Source: Bacteroidaceae bacterium (lineage in GTDB: Bacteria > Bacteroidota > Bacteroidia > Bacteroidales > Bacteroidaceae). From it: 15,026 bases of DNA. Every line of letters begins with the position of its first letter. Position 1 is the first letter of the stretch. Under the pieces are notes generated by a model that saw only the letters and a program-made list of their open reading frames with translations, searched no databases and was not told the DNA's origin. The DNA lies in assembly GCA_900770705.1 (NCBI GenBank), contig CAAGLF010000041.1:1-15026 (forward strand), in the 5' to 3' direction. Shown here piece by piece: positions 7,484 through 14,524 of the stretch. Position numbers and translations under genes: made by a program.

Positions 7484-7807
7484 CGGCAGGCGGCGCACAG
7501 ACCGCTGGCCGCAGCCGCAGGCCGCCGTCCTGCTGAAGTGGACAGGCGCCTGCCCCGGGTGCTCCCGAAACCGGGCCCCATCGTCTGCGAAACCGGGGCC
7601 CATCGTGCCCGAAGGTGGGCCCCGGTTTTCCCGAAAGTGGGCCCCACCTTTCCCCCATACCGGGCCCCGGTATCCTTCGCAGCAAAGCCGCTGAAGCCCC
7701 GAGGCGGGCCTGCCCCCGCTCCCGTGGCACCCCCGTGGCAGACCGAAGCGCCGCCGGAGCCGGCGCATTTCCGCCTGATGTGTGACTGATAATACCCCCA
7801 AACAAAC
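7484..7807. other. GC-rich dxs-trkA spacer containing repeat array 2
   Basis: This 324-bp spacer has no supportable gene; the frames open across it are translated repeats. It holds array 2 at 7562-7672, flanked on both sides by GC-rich sequence without recognised motifs. I found no TAnnTTTG box and no T-tailed hairpin, so trkA may depend on read-through from dxs. Confidence 0.7.
7562..7672 (+). repeat. 22-bp tandem repeat array 2 (dxs/trkA spacer), 5 units
   Basis: Five units start at 7562, 7584, 7606, 7628 and 7650; four are 22 bp and the last 23 bp. Units 1-2 carry CGAAACCGGGGCCCATCG or a near copy. Units 3-4 switch to GAAGGTGGGCCCC and GAAAGTGGGCCCC. Unit 5 contains a 15-nt perfect palindrome around a central C, TACCGGGCCCCGGTA (7658-7672). 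The final CCCCGGTATC is the same as at the end of array 1. Orientation is the same as in arrays 1 and 3. Confidence 0.9.
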
Positions 7808-9172
7808 ATGCGTTTCATCATAGCCGGTGCCGGAGCCGTAGGCACCCATCTCTCCAAACTGCTGGCAGGCGAGCGACACGACATCACGCTCATCGACGAA
7901 TCCCAGGCCAAACTGGACGGTGTGGGAGGCAATATTGACATTATGACCTACTGCGCCTCGCCCTTGAGTATCAGAGCTTTGAGGGAAGCAGACGTGGCAA
8001 AGGCCGACGTGTTCATTGCCGTCATGCCCGACGAGGCGCGCAATATGACCTGTTGTATGCTCGCAGCACGCATCTCCACCAAGGCCGACGGCCGGCGCAC
8101 ACTGCGCACAGTGGCTCGTGTGGACAACGAAGAATATACCGCCGAGGAGCACCAGCACTTCTTCTCCTCGGCCGGAATCGATTCCCTCATCTACCCCGAA
8201 ATGCTGGCAGGTAAGGAGATAGTACACAACATCTTGCGCACGTGGGTGAGAAACTGGTGGGACTTCGGTGGCGGAGCCCTCGTGCTGCTCAGCGTGAAGG
8301 TGAGGGCAGGCGCCCCCATCCTCGACCATCCGCTTATGGAAATCTGCCGCCCGGAGTCGCCCTTCCACATCGTGGCGATGAAGCGAGGTGGCGACACCCT
8401 CATCCCACACGGGCACGACATCGTGCAGGACGGCGACATCGTGTTCGTGATGACCAAGCCCAAGTATGTGGAACACATCCGCGAAATCGCTGGCAAAGAG
8501 CAGTACCCCGATGTCGACAATGTATTTATAATGGGAGGCACGAATACGGCACTTCATATCGCCAAGAACGCACCCCACTACATGCGATGCAAGATATTCG
8601 AGACCGACTATGCACGCAGTGAACGACTGCAGGACCTGCTGGCCGACACCAACGTGATGGTAATCCACGGCGACGGCCGCGACCCCGACCTGCTGCGGGA
8701 AGAGAACGTAGACCGCGCACAGGCCTTCGTGGCCACTACCGACAACGCCGAAACCAACATACTGGCGTGCCTGGCAGCCAAACGGATGGGCATACGCAAG
8801 ACGGTAGCCATGGTGGAAAATACCGACTACATACCAATGGCGGAAAGTCTCGACATCGGCAGCATTATCAACAAGAAGACCTTCGTGGCCGGACACATCT
8901 ACCAGATGATGCTCCGGGCCGACGTCACCTCCATGAAATCCCTCACCATTGCCAAGGCCGACGTGGCCGAAATACGGGTGCCGGAGGGCGCACGCATTAC
9001 CCGACGCCCGGTCAAGGACCTCGGACTGCCGGCCACAGTGAACCTGGGAGGCCTTATCAGAGACGGGCAGGGCGTGCTCATCAATGGCGGTACACAGATA
9101 CAGGCAGGCGACACCGTGGTGGCCTTCTGCCTCGAAAACGAGATAAAACGCATAGAGAAATTCTTCAAATGA
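7808..9172 (+). CDS. trkA: Trk potassium uptake regulatory protein TrkA
   Basis: A 454-residue peripheral cytoplasmic protein that binds nucleotide and gates the TrkH K+ channel. The domains are RCK_N, RCK_C, RCK_N, RCK_C, the full-length TrkA layout. The first Rossmann fold begins MRFIIAGAGAVGTHL (GxGxxG at 7-12) with the acidic Asp30 closing strand two. RCK_C 1 spans about 140-228. The second Rossmann half starts NVFIMGGTNTALHIAK (238-253), where the glycine motif is degenerate, with FETD at 264-267. RCK_C 2 spans about 370-454. Length is normal. The start MRFIIAGAG is the family N-terminus. In related Bacteroidales trkH usually follows trkA; here a small HD-domain gene lies 63 bp downstream instead and trkH is not in the window. 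Confidence 0.94.
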   Translation: MRFIIAGAGAVGTHLSKLLAGERHDITLIDESQAKLDGVGGNIDIMTYCASPLSIRALREADVAKADVFIAVMPDEARNMTCCMLAARISTKADGRRTLRTVARVDNEEYTAEEHQHFFSSAGIDSLIYPEMLAGKEIVHNILRTWVRNWWDFGGGALVLLSVKVRAGAPILDHPLMEICRPESPFHIVAMKRGGDTLIPHGHDIVQDGDIVFVMTKPKYVEHIREIAGKEQYPDVDNVFIMGGTNTALHIAKNAPHYMRCKIFETDYARSERLQDLLADTNVMVIHGDGRDPDLLREENVDRAQAFVATTDNAETNILACLAAKRMGIRKTVAMVENTDYIPMAESLDIGSIINKKTFVAGHIYQMMLRADVTSMKSLTIAKADVAEIRVPEGARITRRPVKDLGLPATVNLGGLIRDGQGVLINGGTQIQAGDTVVAFCLENEIKRIEKFFK

Positions 9173-9235
9173 CAGGCAGCGTTAACGCTGTACACCCCCA
9201 GACTCCAACATAGGAGAAACCTCGCCTCCCGCCCT

Positions 9236-9772
9236 ATGCTCCCCGAACAATACATAGAGAAATACTATCCTGAGGACAACGCCCTGCGGCGCCTGCTGCT
9301 GCGGCACAGTCGAAGCGTGGCGGCCAAAGCCCTCCGCGTGGCCCGCCGGCACCCCGAACTGGGGGCAGACGTGGCATTCCTGCGGGCAGCCGCACTCATC
9401 CACGACATCGGCGTCTTCCTGACAGACGCACCGGGTATCCATTGCCACGGCACAAAGCCCTACCTGCTCCACGGCTATCTCGGGGCACAACTCATGCGGC
9501 AGGAGGGAGAGGAAGCCCTGGCCCGCGTCTGCGAACGGCACACAGGAACGGGACTTACGCCCGAAGCCATCCGAAAGCAGGGCCTCCCCCTTCCACCAGG
9601 TGACTACCGTCCCGAAACACTGGAGGAACAAATCGTGTGTTACGCCGACAAGTTCTTCTCGAAAAGCCACCCCGAACGCTGCCGAACAGTGGCACAGACG
9701 GCCGAAAGCCTGCGCAAGTTCGGCGACGACAGCGTGCGCACCTTCCTCTCCTGGGCGGCCCGCTTCGAGTGA
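9236..9772 (+). CDS. HD-domain metal-dependent phosphohydrolase, substrate unknown
   Basis: A 178-residue soluble protein with the metal-binding HD superfamily pattern: His24 (LLRHSRSVA), His56-Asp57 within AALIHDIGVF, His79 (LLHGYLGA), His102 (CERHTG) and Asp138 (CYADKFFSK). Such proteins hydrolyse phosphate or phosphodiester bonds, often in nucleotides. The extra histidines suggest a two-metal site, but the substrate cannot be read from the sequence. It follows trkA on the same strand by 63 bp and may share its transcript. In that gap is a 14-nt perfect palindrome (CAGCGTTAACGCTG, 9177-9190). No close Shine-Dalgarno precedes the ATG; an AGGAG lies about 20 bp upstream. No signal peptide or membrane segment is seen. 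Confidence 0.82.
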   Translation: MLPEQYIEKYYPEDNALRRLLLRHSRSVAAKALRVARRHPELGADVAFLRAAALIHDIGVFLTDAPGIHCHGTKPYLLHGYLGAQLMRQEGEEALARVCERHTGTGLTPEAIRKQGLPLPPGDYRPETLEEQIVCYADKFFSKSHPERCRTVAQTAESLRKFGDDSVRTFLSWAARFE

Positions 9773-9836
9773 CCGCTACACATTATATATAATATAAGGC
9801 AGCACAAACAGCCCCAAAGGCTGCCGCAAACAATAA

Positions 9837-9870
9837 CGACGGGCTTCGGAATCTACTCCGAAGCCCGTCG
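9837..9870. terminator. Perfect 14-bp hairpin between convergent genes
   Basis: CGACGGGCTTCGGA (9837-9850) pairs perfectly with its complement at 9857-9870 across a 6-nt loop. It lies between the HD gene (plus, ends 9772) and the Ig-like protein gene (minus, ends 9913). On the minus strand it is followed by TTATTGTTTG, a fairly U-rich tail; on the plus strand the tail is poor. It probably ends the minus-strand transcript and may also stabilise the plus-strand 3' end. Confidence 0.7.
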
Positions 9871-9912
9871 CCGTTACAGATAGGTCTTGTGTGGCCTTTC
9901 GGCTGCGATGGT

Positions 9913-12081
9913 CTATAGTGCTGTCTTCTTTCCACCCACAATATATATGCCCTTGGGCAGACGTTGGCCGTCACCGGCATTCACCCTGCGTCCCGACAGG
10001 TCGAAGCGCTGGCTCTTCTGGTCGCGAAGCATGCCGGAGATGCCCGTGGTCTCTCCCTGCTTTACGGCCACTTCATAGATACGGATCTCGCTGGTCGCTG
10101 CCACTTCTTCCGCCTCTCTTGCCTGCAGATGGTGGGGAGCTTCTGCTTCGGCGGCGCTTTCCACAGCGTAGATGTAGGCATAGGTGTCCTCATTCACATT
10201 GTAGTCGATGGCAGCATAGCCGCGGGAGTCGAGCTGGAACAGGCGCGCCTCTTCACTGCCTACTTGCAGGGCTATACGTGCGTTGCCCACGGTCTGTGCG
10301 TTCACTTTCAGCACACCGTAGCCGGCCTTGAGCCTGAGGATGATACCATTGTACTGACTGGTCAGGTCGACGTCGCCCGGTTGTGCGCTGAGGATGTCGG
10401 CCATAGTGGCTGCGTCCATCGTCTGTCCAAGCACAATGCTGCCGTCTGTCGGGTCGAAATAGTTGTCACCGCCGGCAGTGTCCATCGTCACGTACATATT
10501 GTCTACCGCTATGTTGACGGCGGAGTTGTCCTCGGGAAGGCTGTCGATGATGGAGGAGATATCGAATGTCGCGTCTTCTATTGGCTCCACTGTGGGCTGC
10601 TCGTACTCGATGACGCGCACCACCATCGTGTCACTTGCCGCCGTGAGCAGGCCGCCTGCTTCGCAACTGACGGTGAGGATGGTCTCACCCGGTGACATGG
10701 CTGTCGCGTTCATTCCGCTGACTTCCACCACAGGCATCTCGCTCGATGCGAGCATAAGGGGTTCTGTTCCGTCGTATTGCAGGCCGCGGTTGACGGCAGC
10801 GCTGATGTCGATGGGCTCTCCGTAGTAGAACACGGTCAGCGAGTCGGTGCCGAATTGCAGCAGGGGTGTGGTATAGGTGCGGCAGTCCACCACCTCGATT
10901 TGCACCTGTGCCGTGGCGGAACGATAGTTCTCTGTCTCACTGCTGGTTGCGGTCAGTGTGGCCGTTCCGGGCTGTTGTGCCCAGAGGAAGTCGGCAGTGG
11001 TGGGGACGATGCCGAATACTTCGGGCTGGCTGGAGGTGAAGGTCAGGGTGCCGTCGCCCTCGTTGGTGAGTGCGTTCAGCACGAGTTCGGTGCAGGACAG
11101 TGCCTCTCCATAGTAGTCTATGCGCAGGATGTCGGTGGAGAAGTGCAGATTGGGGTCGGCAAGTTCTGCTACCGGTGCCTCGTGTACTATGACAAGCAGG
11201 CTGGCGGTGGCGGCAAGATGGGTTTCGGTTTCGGCCGATGTGGCGACGACATAGGCCCGTCCGGGGTTGAGCTGGCTGATATTGCCGTTGGCGTCTACGC
11301 TGACTACGCCTTCGTCTGTCGAGGTGTAGGTCAGTGTTCCGGTGCCTTCGTAGGTCAGGTGTTGGGCGGGATGGGTGTTGACGGGCTCTCCCATGGTGTA
11401 TTCCAGGCAGTCTGTATCGAAGCGGAGCAGGGGAGTTTCCTTTTCGGTGGGTGCGGCGTCGGCGTCGTACCAGGCTGTGATTTCGGACACTCCGGCTATA
11501 GCGTATTCGTAGGAGTTGCTGCCTGTGTGGCTCAGTGTCAGCGTGAGGCCCTGTTGCCGGGGATAGGTGCTGACGGTGGCGGGCAGCGATACGTTGATGG
11601 TGTAGGTGTAGAGTGCGGAGCCAGTGACCGTGGTGCTGCCAAGGAGTGTGCCGTCCTGGGTGGTCAGTGTGGCCCGTACGGGGTATTCACTATTGTTGAG
11701 GGCCTTGAAGGTCAGCCTTGTGAGCGTGCCGTCGATGGTGAAGTCGGAGGTGAAGTAGCTCTGGAACTCTGTTTCTCCGGTCTCGCCGAATACGTACATC
11801 TCGAAGCATTCGCCCGTGAATATCATTGATTTGTAGAAGTGGGCGGTCCAGTTGCAGTTTTGCTCCCCGGTGGTTTCGGCTGCAATCAGGGTGCAGGAGG
11901 TGGGCATTTCGTCGTAGTTGGGTTCTCCCATCTCCGTGAAGGTGGAGGTGATGGAGGCTTCGTTTCCTGCGGCTTCCTGTGCAGGGAGGGGTGTGCCTGT
12001 GCAGAGGGCGAGCAGGCAGAGCACCCAGCTCAGCAAGCGGTGGCAGCCGGTGGGGGCTTGGGTGGGGTAGAGTGGTTTCAT
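9913..12081 (-). CDS. Secreted protein with three Ig-like (BIG2-like) domains
   Basis: A 722-residue exported protein. An N-terminal signal peptide (hydrophobic LLSWVLCLLALCTG, cleavage probably near LPAQ-EA, residue 35) is followed by a beta-rich domain (about 40-205). Three related Ig-like repeats follow (about 219-299, 312-398, 408-491). Each starts F.TD.L...YGE and ends with a G-x-A-x-V/L-x-A-T-S-x-E-T strand, typical of BIG2-like bacterial Ig folds. A further beta domain spans about 505-640, and the end (FDLSGRRVN, then LPKGIYIVGGKK) is the short conserved tail common on secreted Bacteroidetes proteins, possibly a sorting or anchoring signal. No catalytic motif is seen. Adhesion, glycan binding or a scaffold role is possible; the function is unknown. 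It lies 168 bp downstream of the TPR-AraC regulator on the same strand, separated by a terminator-like hairpin. Confidence 0.85.
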   Translation of the reverse strand: MKPLYPTQAPTGCHRLLSWVLCLLALCTGTPLPAQEAAGNEASITSTFTEMGEPNYDEMPTSCTLIAAETTGEQNCNWTAHFYKSMIFTGECFEMYVFGETGETEFQSYFTSDFTIDGTLTRLTFKALNNSEYPVRATLTTQDGTLLGSTTVTGSALYTYTINVSLPATVSTYPRQQGLTLTLSHTGSNSYEYAIAGVSEITAWYDADAAPTEKETPLLRFDTDCLEYTMGEPVNTHPAQHLTYEGTGTLTYTSTDEGVVSVDANGNISQLNPGRAYVVATSAETETHLAATASLLVIVHEAPVAELADPNLHFSTDILRIDYYGEALSCTELVLNALTNEGDGTLTFTSSQPEVFGIVPTTADFLWAQQPGTATLTATSSETENYRSATAQVQIEVVDCRTYTTPLLQFGTDSLTVFYYGEPIDISAAVNRGLQYDGTEPLMLASSEMPVVEVSGMNATAMSPGETILTVSCEAGGLLTAASDTMVVRVIEYEQPTVEPIEDATFDISSIIDSLPEDNSAVNIAVDNMYVTMDTAGGDNYFDPTDGSIVLGQTMDAATMADILSAQPGDVDLTSQYNGIILRLKAGYGVLKVNAQTVGNARIALQVGSEEARLFQLDSRGYAAIDYNVNEDTYAYIYAVESAAEAEAPHHLQAREAEEVAATSEIRIYEVAVKQGETTGISGMLRDQKSQRFDLSGRRVNAGDGQRLPKGIYIVGGKKTAL

Positions 12082-12134
12082 AATGCGTGTGTGATGAATG
12101 GTTGAAAATGCGTCGGGTGGGGGTGGCAGGGGGC

Positions 12135-12178
12135 ATAAAAAAGCCTTTGCCGGGGGTGGTTTCCCTTGTCGGCAAAGG
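12135..12178 (-). terminator. Intrinsic terminator (or attenuator) between regulator and Ig-like gene
   Basis: On the minus strand, CCTTTGCCG (12170-12178) pairs perfectly with CGGCAAAGG (12144-12152) over a 17-nt loop, followed by CTTTTTTATG, a textbook U-tract (complement of 12137-12142). It lies about 70 bp past the regulator stop at 12250, so it fits as that gene's terminator. The upstream arm also reads TACCTTTG, a match to the -7 promoter box. The same bases could therefore drive the Ig-like gene, or the hairpin could act as an attenuator on read-through. Confidence 0.72.
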
Positions 12179-12249
12179 TAGTGTTTAATGTGTTCGGGGG
12201 CTTGTTCTGATTGAACAAATAGTATTCCTGAATTGACAAAGTGCCTGAT

Positions 12250-13995
12250 TTACGTCGGGTTGGCGTCGCCGGCCGGCTTGTCTGTGGCCGGCTTGGGGCC
12301 TCCTTTCCGCTGATAGTCGGTGGGGCTGAGGCCGTAGAACTTCTTGAATGCGCGGGAGAAGTTGGAGAGGTTTTCGAAACCGCAGCTCAGGGCTACCTCG
12401 CTTACGTTGAGCTGCCGGCTTTCTTCGAGCAGCTGACGGGCTTTCTGCATGCGGCACTTCACGATGAGTGCCTGTGGTGTCTGGCCTGTTGCCTTGACGA
12501 GGCGACGCCGGAACTGCGAGGGGCTCAGGCAGAGCTGGGAGGCGATGGCCTCGACGTCGAGGTCCTGCTGCCCGATGCGCTGGCTGATGATGGCTTCCAC
12601 CTGGGCTGCGAATGCCCTGTCGTCGGCCGCTGCCTGTGCCGTGGCCTGGCTGCCGCGGTCCTGCAGGATGTGGGCGTATTGCTCGGTGAGGCGGCTGTGT
12701 GCCGTCTGCCACTGGGAGAGTTCGGCATCGAGCCGGGCTTGTCTGCGCTTTCTTCTGCGCAGCAGGAGGCCTGCCAGCAGCAGGGCGATGCCTGCGGTGC
12801 AGAGTCCGGCTATGCTGAAGAGCCGGAGCCGGCGGTGCCGGCGCTGTATCTGGCGGTTCTCGTCGTGCAGGCGGGTGTTGTCGTATTCGGCGTTGAAGCG
12901 GCTCAGCTGTTCGCCTGTCTCCTTATTATATATGGAGTCTTTCAGTGCCGTGAGGCATTCGAGTTGGGCCAGTGCCTGGGTGGGCTGGGCCTTCCTAAGG
13001 CAGTGGTAGAGGCCTTCACGGGCATGGACTTCGTTGTATGGGTCGTGCAGGGAGCGGAAGAGGCGGGCTGCCTCGTTGTAGTGGCGGGCTGCGGTGGCTG
13101 TGTCGCCAGCCTGCAGTGCGAGGAATCCCTGCTGGTTGCAGGCGATGCCGAGGGAGGTGAGGTTGCGCGCTGTGCGCAGGACGGGCACTGCCTGCTGCAG
13201 GCAGTGGCGTGCCTCGCCGTAACGGCCGAGGCCGATGAGTGCCGCCGCCATCTGCGAGAGGCGTATGGCTTCCTTGTCGTGGCGGCCTGCTTTCCGCTCC
13301 AGTTCGCGGGCTTCGCGGGCATAGTGCAGGGAGAGGCTGTCGCGGTGGAGGGCGTGGCTTACCTCCGAGGCCATCCCCAGCAGTACTGCGCGGCGGTTGG
13401 GGTTGTCGAGGGTGCGGTGGAGGGCGAGGGCTTCCGTGATGTATTTTTCGGCCTCTTCGTATTGCCGTGCGGCCAGACAGATGCCTGCCAGCGTGTTGAG
13501 CGTGGAACTGAGGTAGTCCGGGTTGCCGCTCTCTCGGTCGATACGATAGCAAGCCTTGGCGTAGAGCAGTGCCTGCGGGTAGCTCCCCTGCCGGAAGTGG
13601 GCGATGGCAAGCAGGCCCAGGCAGTCGGCCGTCGTGGCCCGGTCGTGGCCCGTGGTGCTCACTTGCAGGGCTTCGCTGGCCTCACGAATGCAGTCGGTGT
13701 ATCGGTGGCTTTGCAGGTAGTGGTAGGCAGACCAGTAGCGGAAATGCTTGGCCACGGTGTCGGCCGGCGCCTCGTGCGGCAGGCAGACGAGGGAGTCGGT
13801 GAGCCCTTCGCGGTAGAAGGCGGCGAACGCGGCGTGCCGCTCCCGGGGCGAGGGCAACCTTCCCTCCTGCCGCAGGCGGGTTAGGAGTGCCTCTACGGAC
13901 TCCGCTTCTTCGGCCCGGAGCGGTCGTGTATGGAGGCAGAGCAGGCCACAGATGGCCAGCAGCAGGGGCAGGGATGGAGGGCAGAATGTTCGCAT
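12250..13995 (-). CDS. Membrane-spanning TPR-AraC transcriptional regulator
   Basis: A 581-residue protein. It has a signal/anchor sequence (PSLPLLLAICGLLCLHTRPLRA, about 7-28) and a helical tetratricopeptide region (about 80-350, with units such as LGLLAIAHFRQGSYPQALLYA and LGIACNQQGFLALQAGDTATAA). One transmembrane helix follows (about 391-412, LFSIAGLCTAGIALLLAGLLL) and then a basic stop-transfer RRRKRRQ. A coiled segment leads to a C-terminal AraC/XylS DNA-binding domain (about 478-562: LDVEAIASQLCLSPSQFRRR, then VSEVALSCGFENLSNFSRAF and FKKFYGLSPTDYQRK). The TPR part should sit in the periplasm as sensor and the AraC part in the cytosol; such one-protein sensors are a Bacteroidetes pattern. 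The ORF stays open to 14610, but the signal peptide and a -7 box at 14026-14033 support the start at 13995. The ligand is unknown; the adjacent Ig-like surface gene is a candidate target. Confidence 0.88.
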   Translation of the reverse strand: MRTFCPPSLPLLLAICGLLCLHTRPLRAEEAESVEALLTRLRQEGRLPSPRERHAAFAAFYREGLTDSLVCLPHEAPADTVAKHFRYWSAYHYLQSHRYTDCIREASEALQVSTTGHDRATTADCLGLLAIAHFRQGSYPQALLYAKACYRIDRESGNPDYLSSTLNTLAGICLAARQYEEAEKYITEALALHRTLDNPNRRAVLLGMASEVSHALHRDSLSLHYAREARELERKAGRHDKEAIRLSQMAAALIGLGRYGEARHCLQQAVPVLRTARNLTSLGIACNQQGFLALQAGDTATAARHYNEAARLFRSLHDPYNEVHAREGLYHCLRKAQPTQALAQLECLTALKDSIYNKETGEQLSRFNAEYDNTRLHDENRQIQRRHRRLRLFSIAGLCTAGIALLLAGLLLRRRKRRQARLDAELSQWQTAHSRLTEQYAHILQDRGSQATAQAAADDRAFAAQVEAIISQRIGQQDLDVEAIASQLCLSPSQFRRRLVKATGQTPQALIVKCRMQKARQLLEESRQLNVSEVALSCGFENLSNFSRAFKKFYGLSPTDYQRKGGPKPATDKPAGDANPT

Positions 13996-14025
13996 ACGGG
14001 GGCAGCGGATGGGACCGGCAGGCTG

Positions 14026-14033
14026 CAAAGGTA
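14026..14033 (-). promoter_or_regulatory. -7 promoter box for the TPR-AraC regulator
   Basis: On the minus strand this reads TACCTTTG, followed by CA, matching the Bacteroidetes -7 box. It lies about 30 bp upstream of the regulator ATG at 13995. No good -33 box stands at 19-21 bp, so the promoter may be weak or need an activator. Confidence 0.5.
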
Positions 14034-14140
14034 GCGTTTTTCGGGCAAGGGGCGGCCATCCGTGGTGCTGTTTTTCAGCAGATTCGGGGCTGCGTGCAGC
14101 CTGCCTTTGCCGCAGGTGCGGCTTGTGGGGGGCTTCGGTC

Positions 14141-14271
14141 GGACTGAAGGTGGGGCCCGTCGTGGCTGATGATGGAGCCAAGTATCGGCGAAGCTGGGGC
14201 CCACCTTCAACGACGATGGGGCCCGGTTTCGGCAAAGATGGAGCCCGGTATTGAGGAAGGGTGGGCCTGCT
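14141..14271 (+). repeat. 22-bp tandem repeat array 3 (regulator/glmM spacer), 5-6 units
   Basis: Units start at 14141, 14163, 14185, 14207 and 14229, each 22 bp, with a degenerate sixth to about 14271. They are more diverged than in arrays 1 and 2. Unit 3 keeps TCGGCGAAGCTGGGGCCCAC and unit 4 GATGGGGCCCGG, while unit 2 has lost part of the core (GGAGCCAAG). Unit 5 ends CCCGGTATT, matching the ends of arrays 1 and 2. Orientation is again the same along the plus strand. Confidence 0.85.
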
Positions 14272-14445
14272 GTCTGCGCTGCCGAAGCCTGCCTCTGCCT
14301 GCTCCGACGGCGGATGGTGGCCGCGGCGTGCGGCGGCTCGTGCGGCGGTGGCGGGCAGGGCAGGCCGTGCTTCGGGCGGCGGCAGACTGCGACGGCTGGG
14401 TGAAAAGGCTGTTTTCCCGCCCTTTGGAGTGGAAAAAAACGGCGT

Positions 14446-14481
14446 TTTGTTTCTGCGTTTCGCAGGCAGTTTGTAAATTTG
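14446..14481 (+). promoter_or_regulatory. Probable promoter for glmM
   Basis: TAAATTTG at 14474-14481 matches the -7 box TAnnTTTG. The nearest TTTG upstream (14446-14449) is 24 bp away, longer than usual, so the -33 box is uncertain. A short inverted repeat, CTGCG/CGCAG (14453-14465), sits between them. The leader to the glmM ATG would be about 35 nt and is A-rich, as is common before strongly translated genes in this phylum. Confidence 0.55.
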
Positions 14482-14524
14482 CGGCATATATAGTGAAAAA
14501 CCATCTAACAAACCTTTTAATGCC

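Larger units (their letters stand above)
13996..14524. other. Divergent regulator/glmM spacer containing repeat array 3
   Basis: This 529-bp spacer has no supportable gene. It carries the regulator's -7 box near 14030, array 3 at 14141-14271, then GC-rich sequence of no recognised type (about 14272-14400), and the glmM promoter region near 14446-14481. Frames open across it are translated repeats and GC-rich sequence. Confidence 0.7.

Noticed and set aside
6050..8896. 948-codon open frame on the minus strand opposite dxs and trkA
   Set aside because: It lies fully antisense to two well-identified genes and spans their spacer with repeat array 2. Its translation has no recognisable domain. 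Long antisense frames are expected in GC-rich coding DNA.
12241..13884. 547-codon plus-strand open frame opposite the TPR-AraC regulator, and a similar 471-codon one at 3447-4862 opposite nrdJ
   Set aside because: Both are complements of strongly supported genes, are rich in Gly, Val and Cys, and show no domain signature.
5246..14271. CRISPR arrays
   Set aside because: The units abut with no unique spacers between them, and there are no cas genes in the window.
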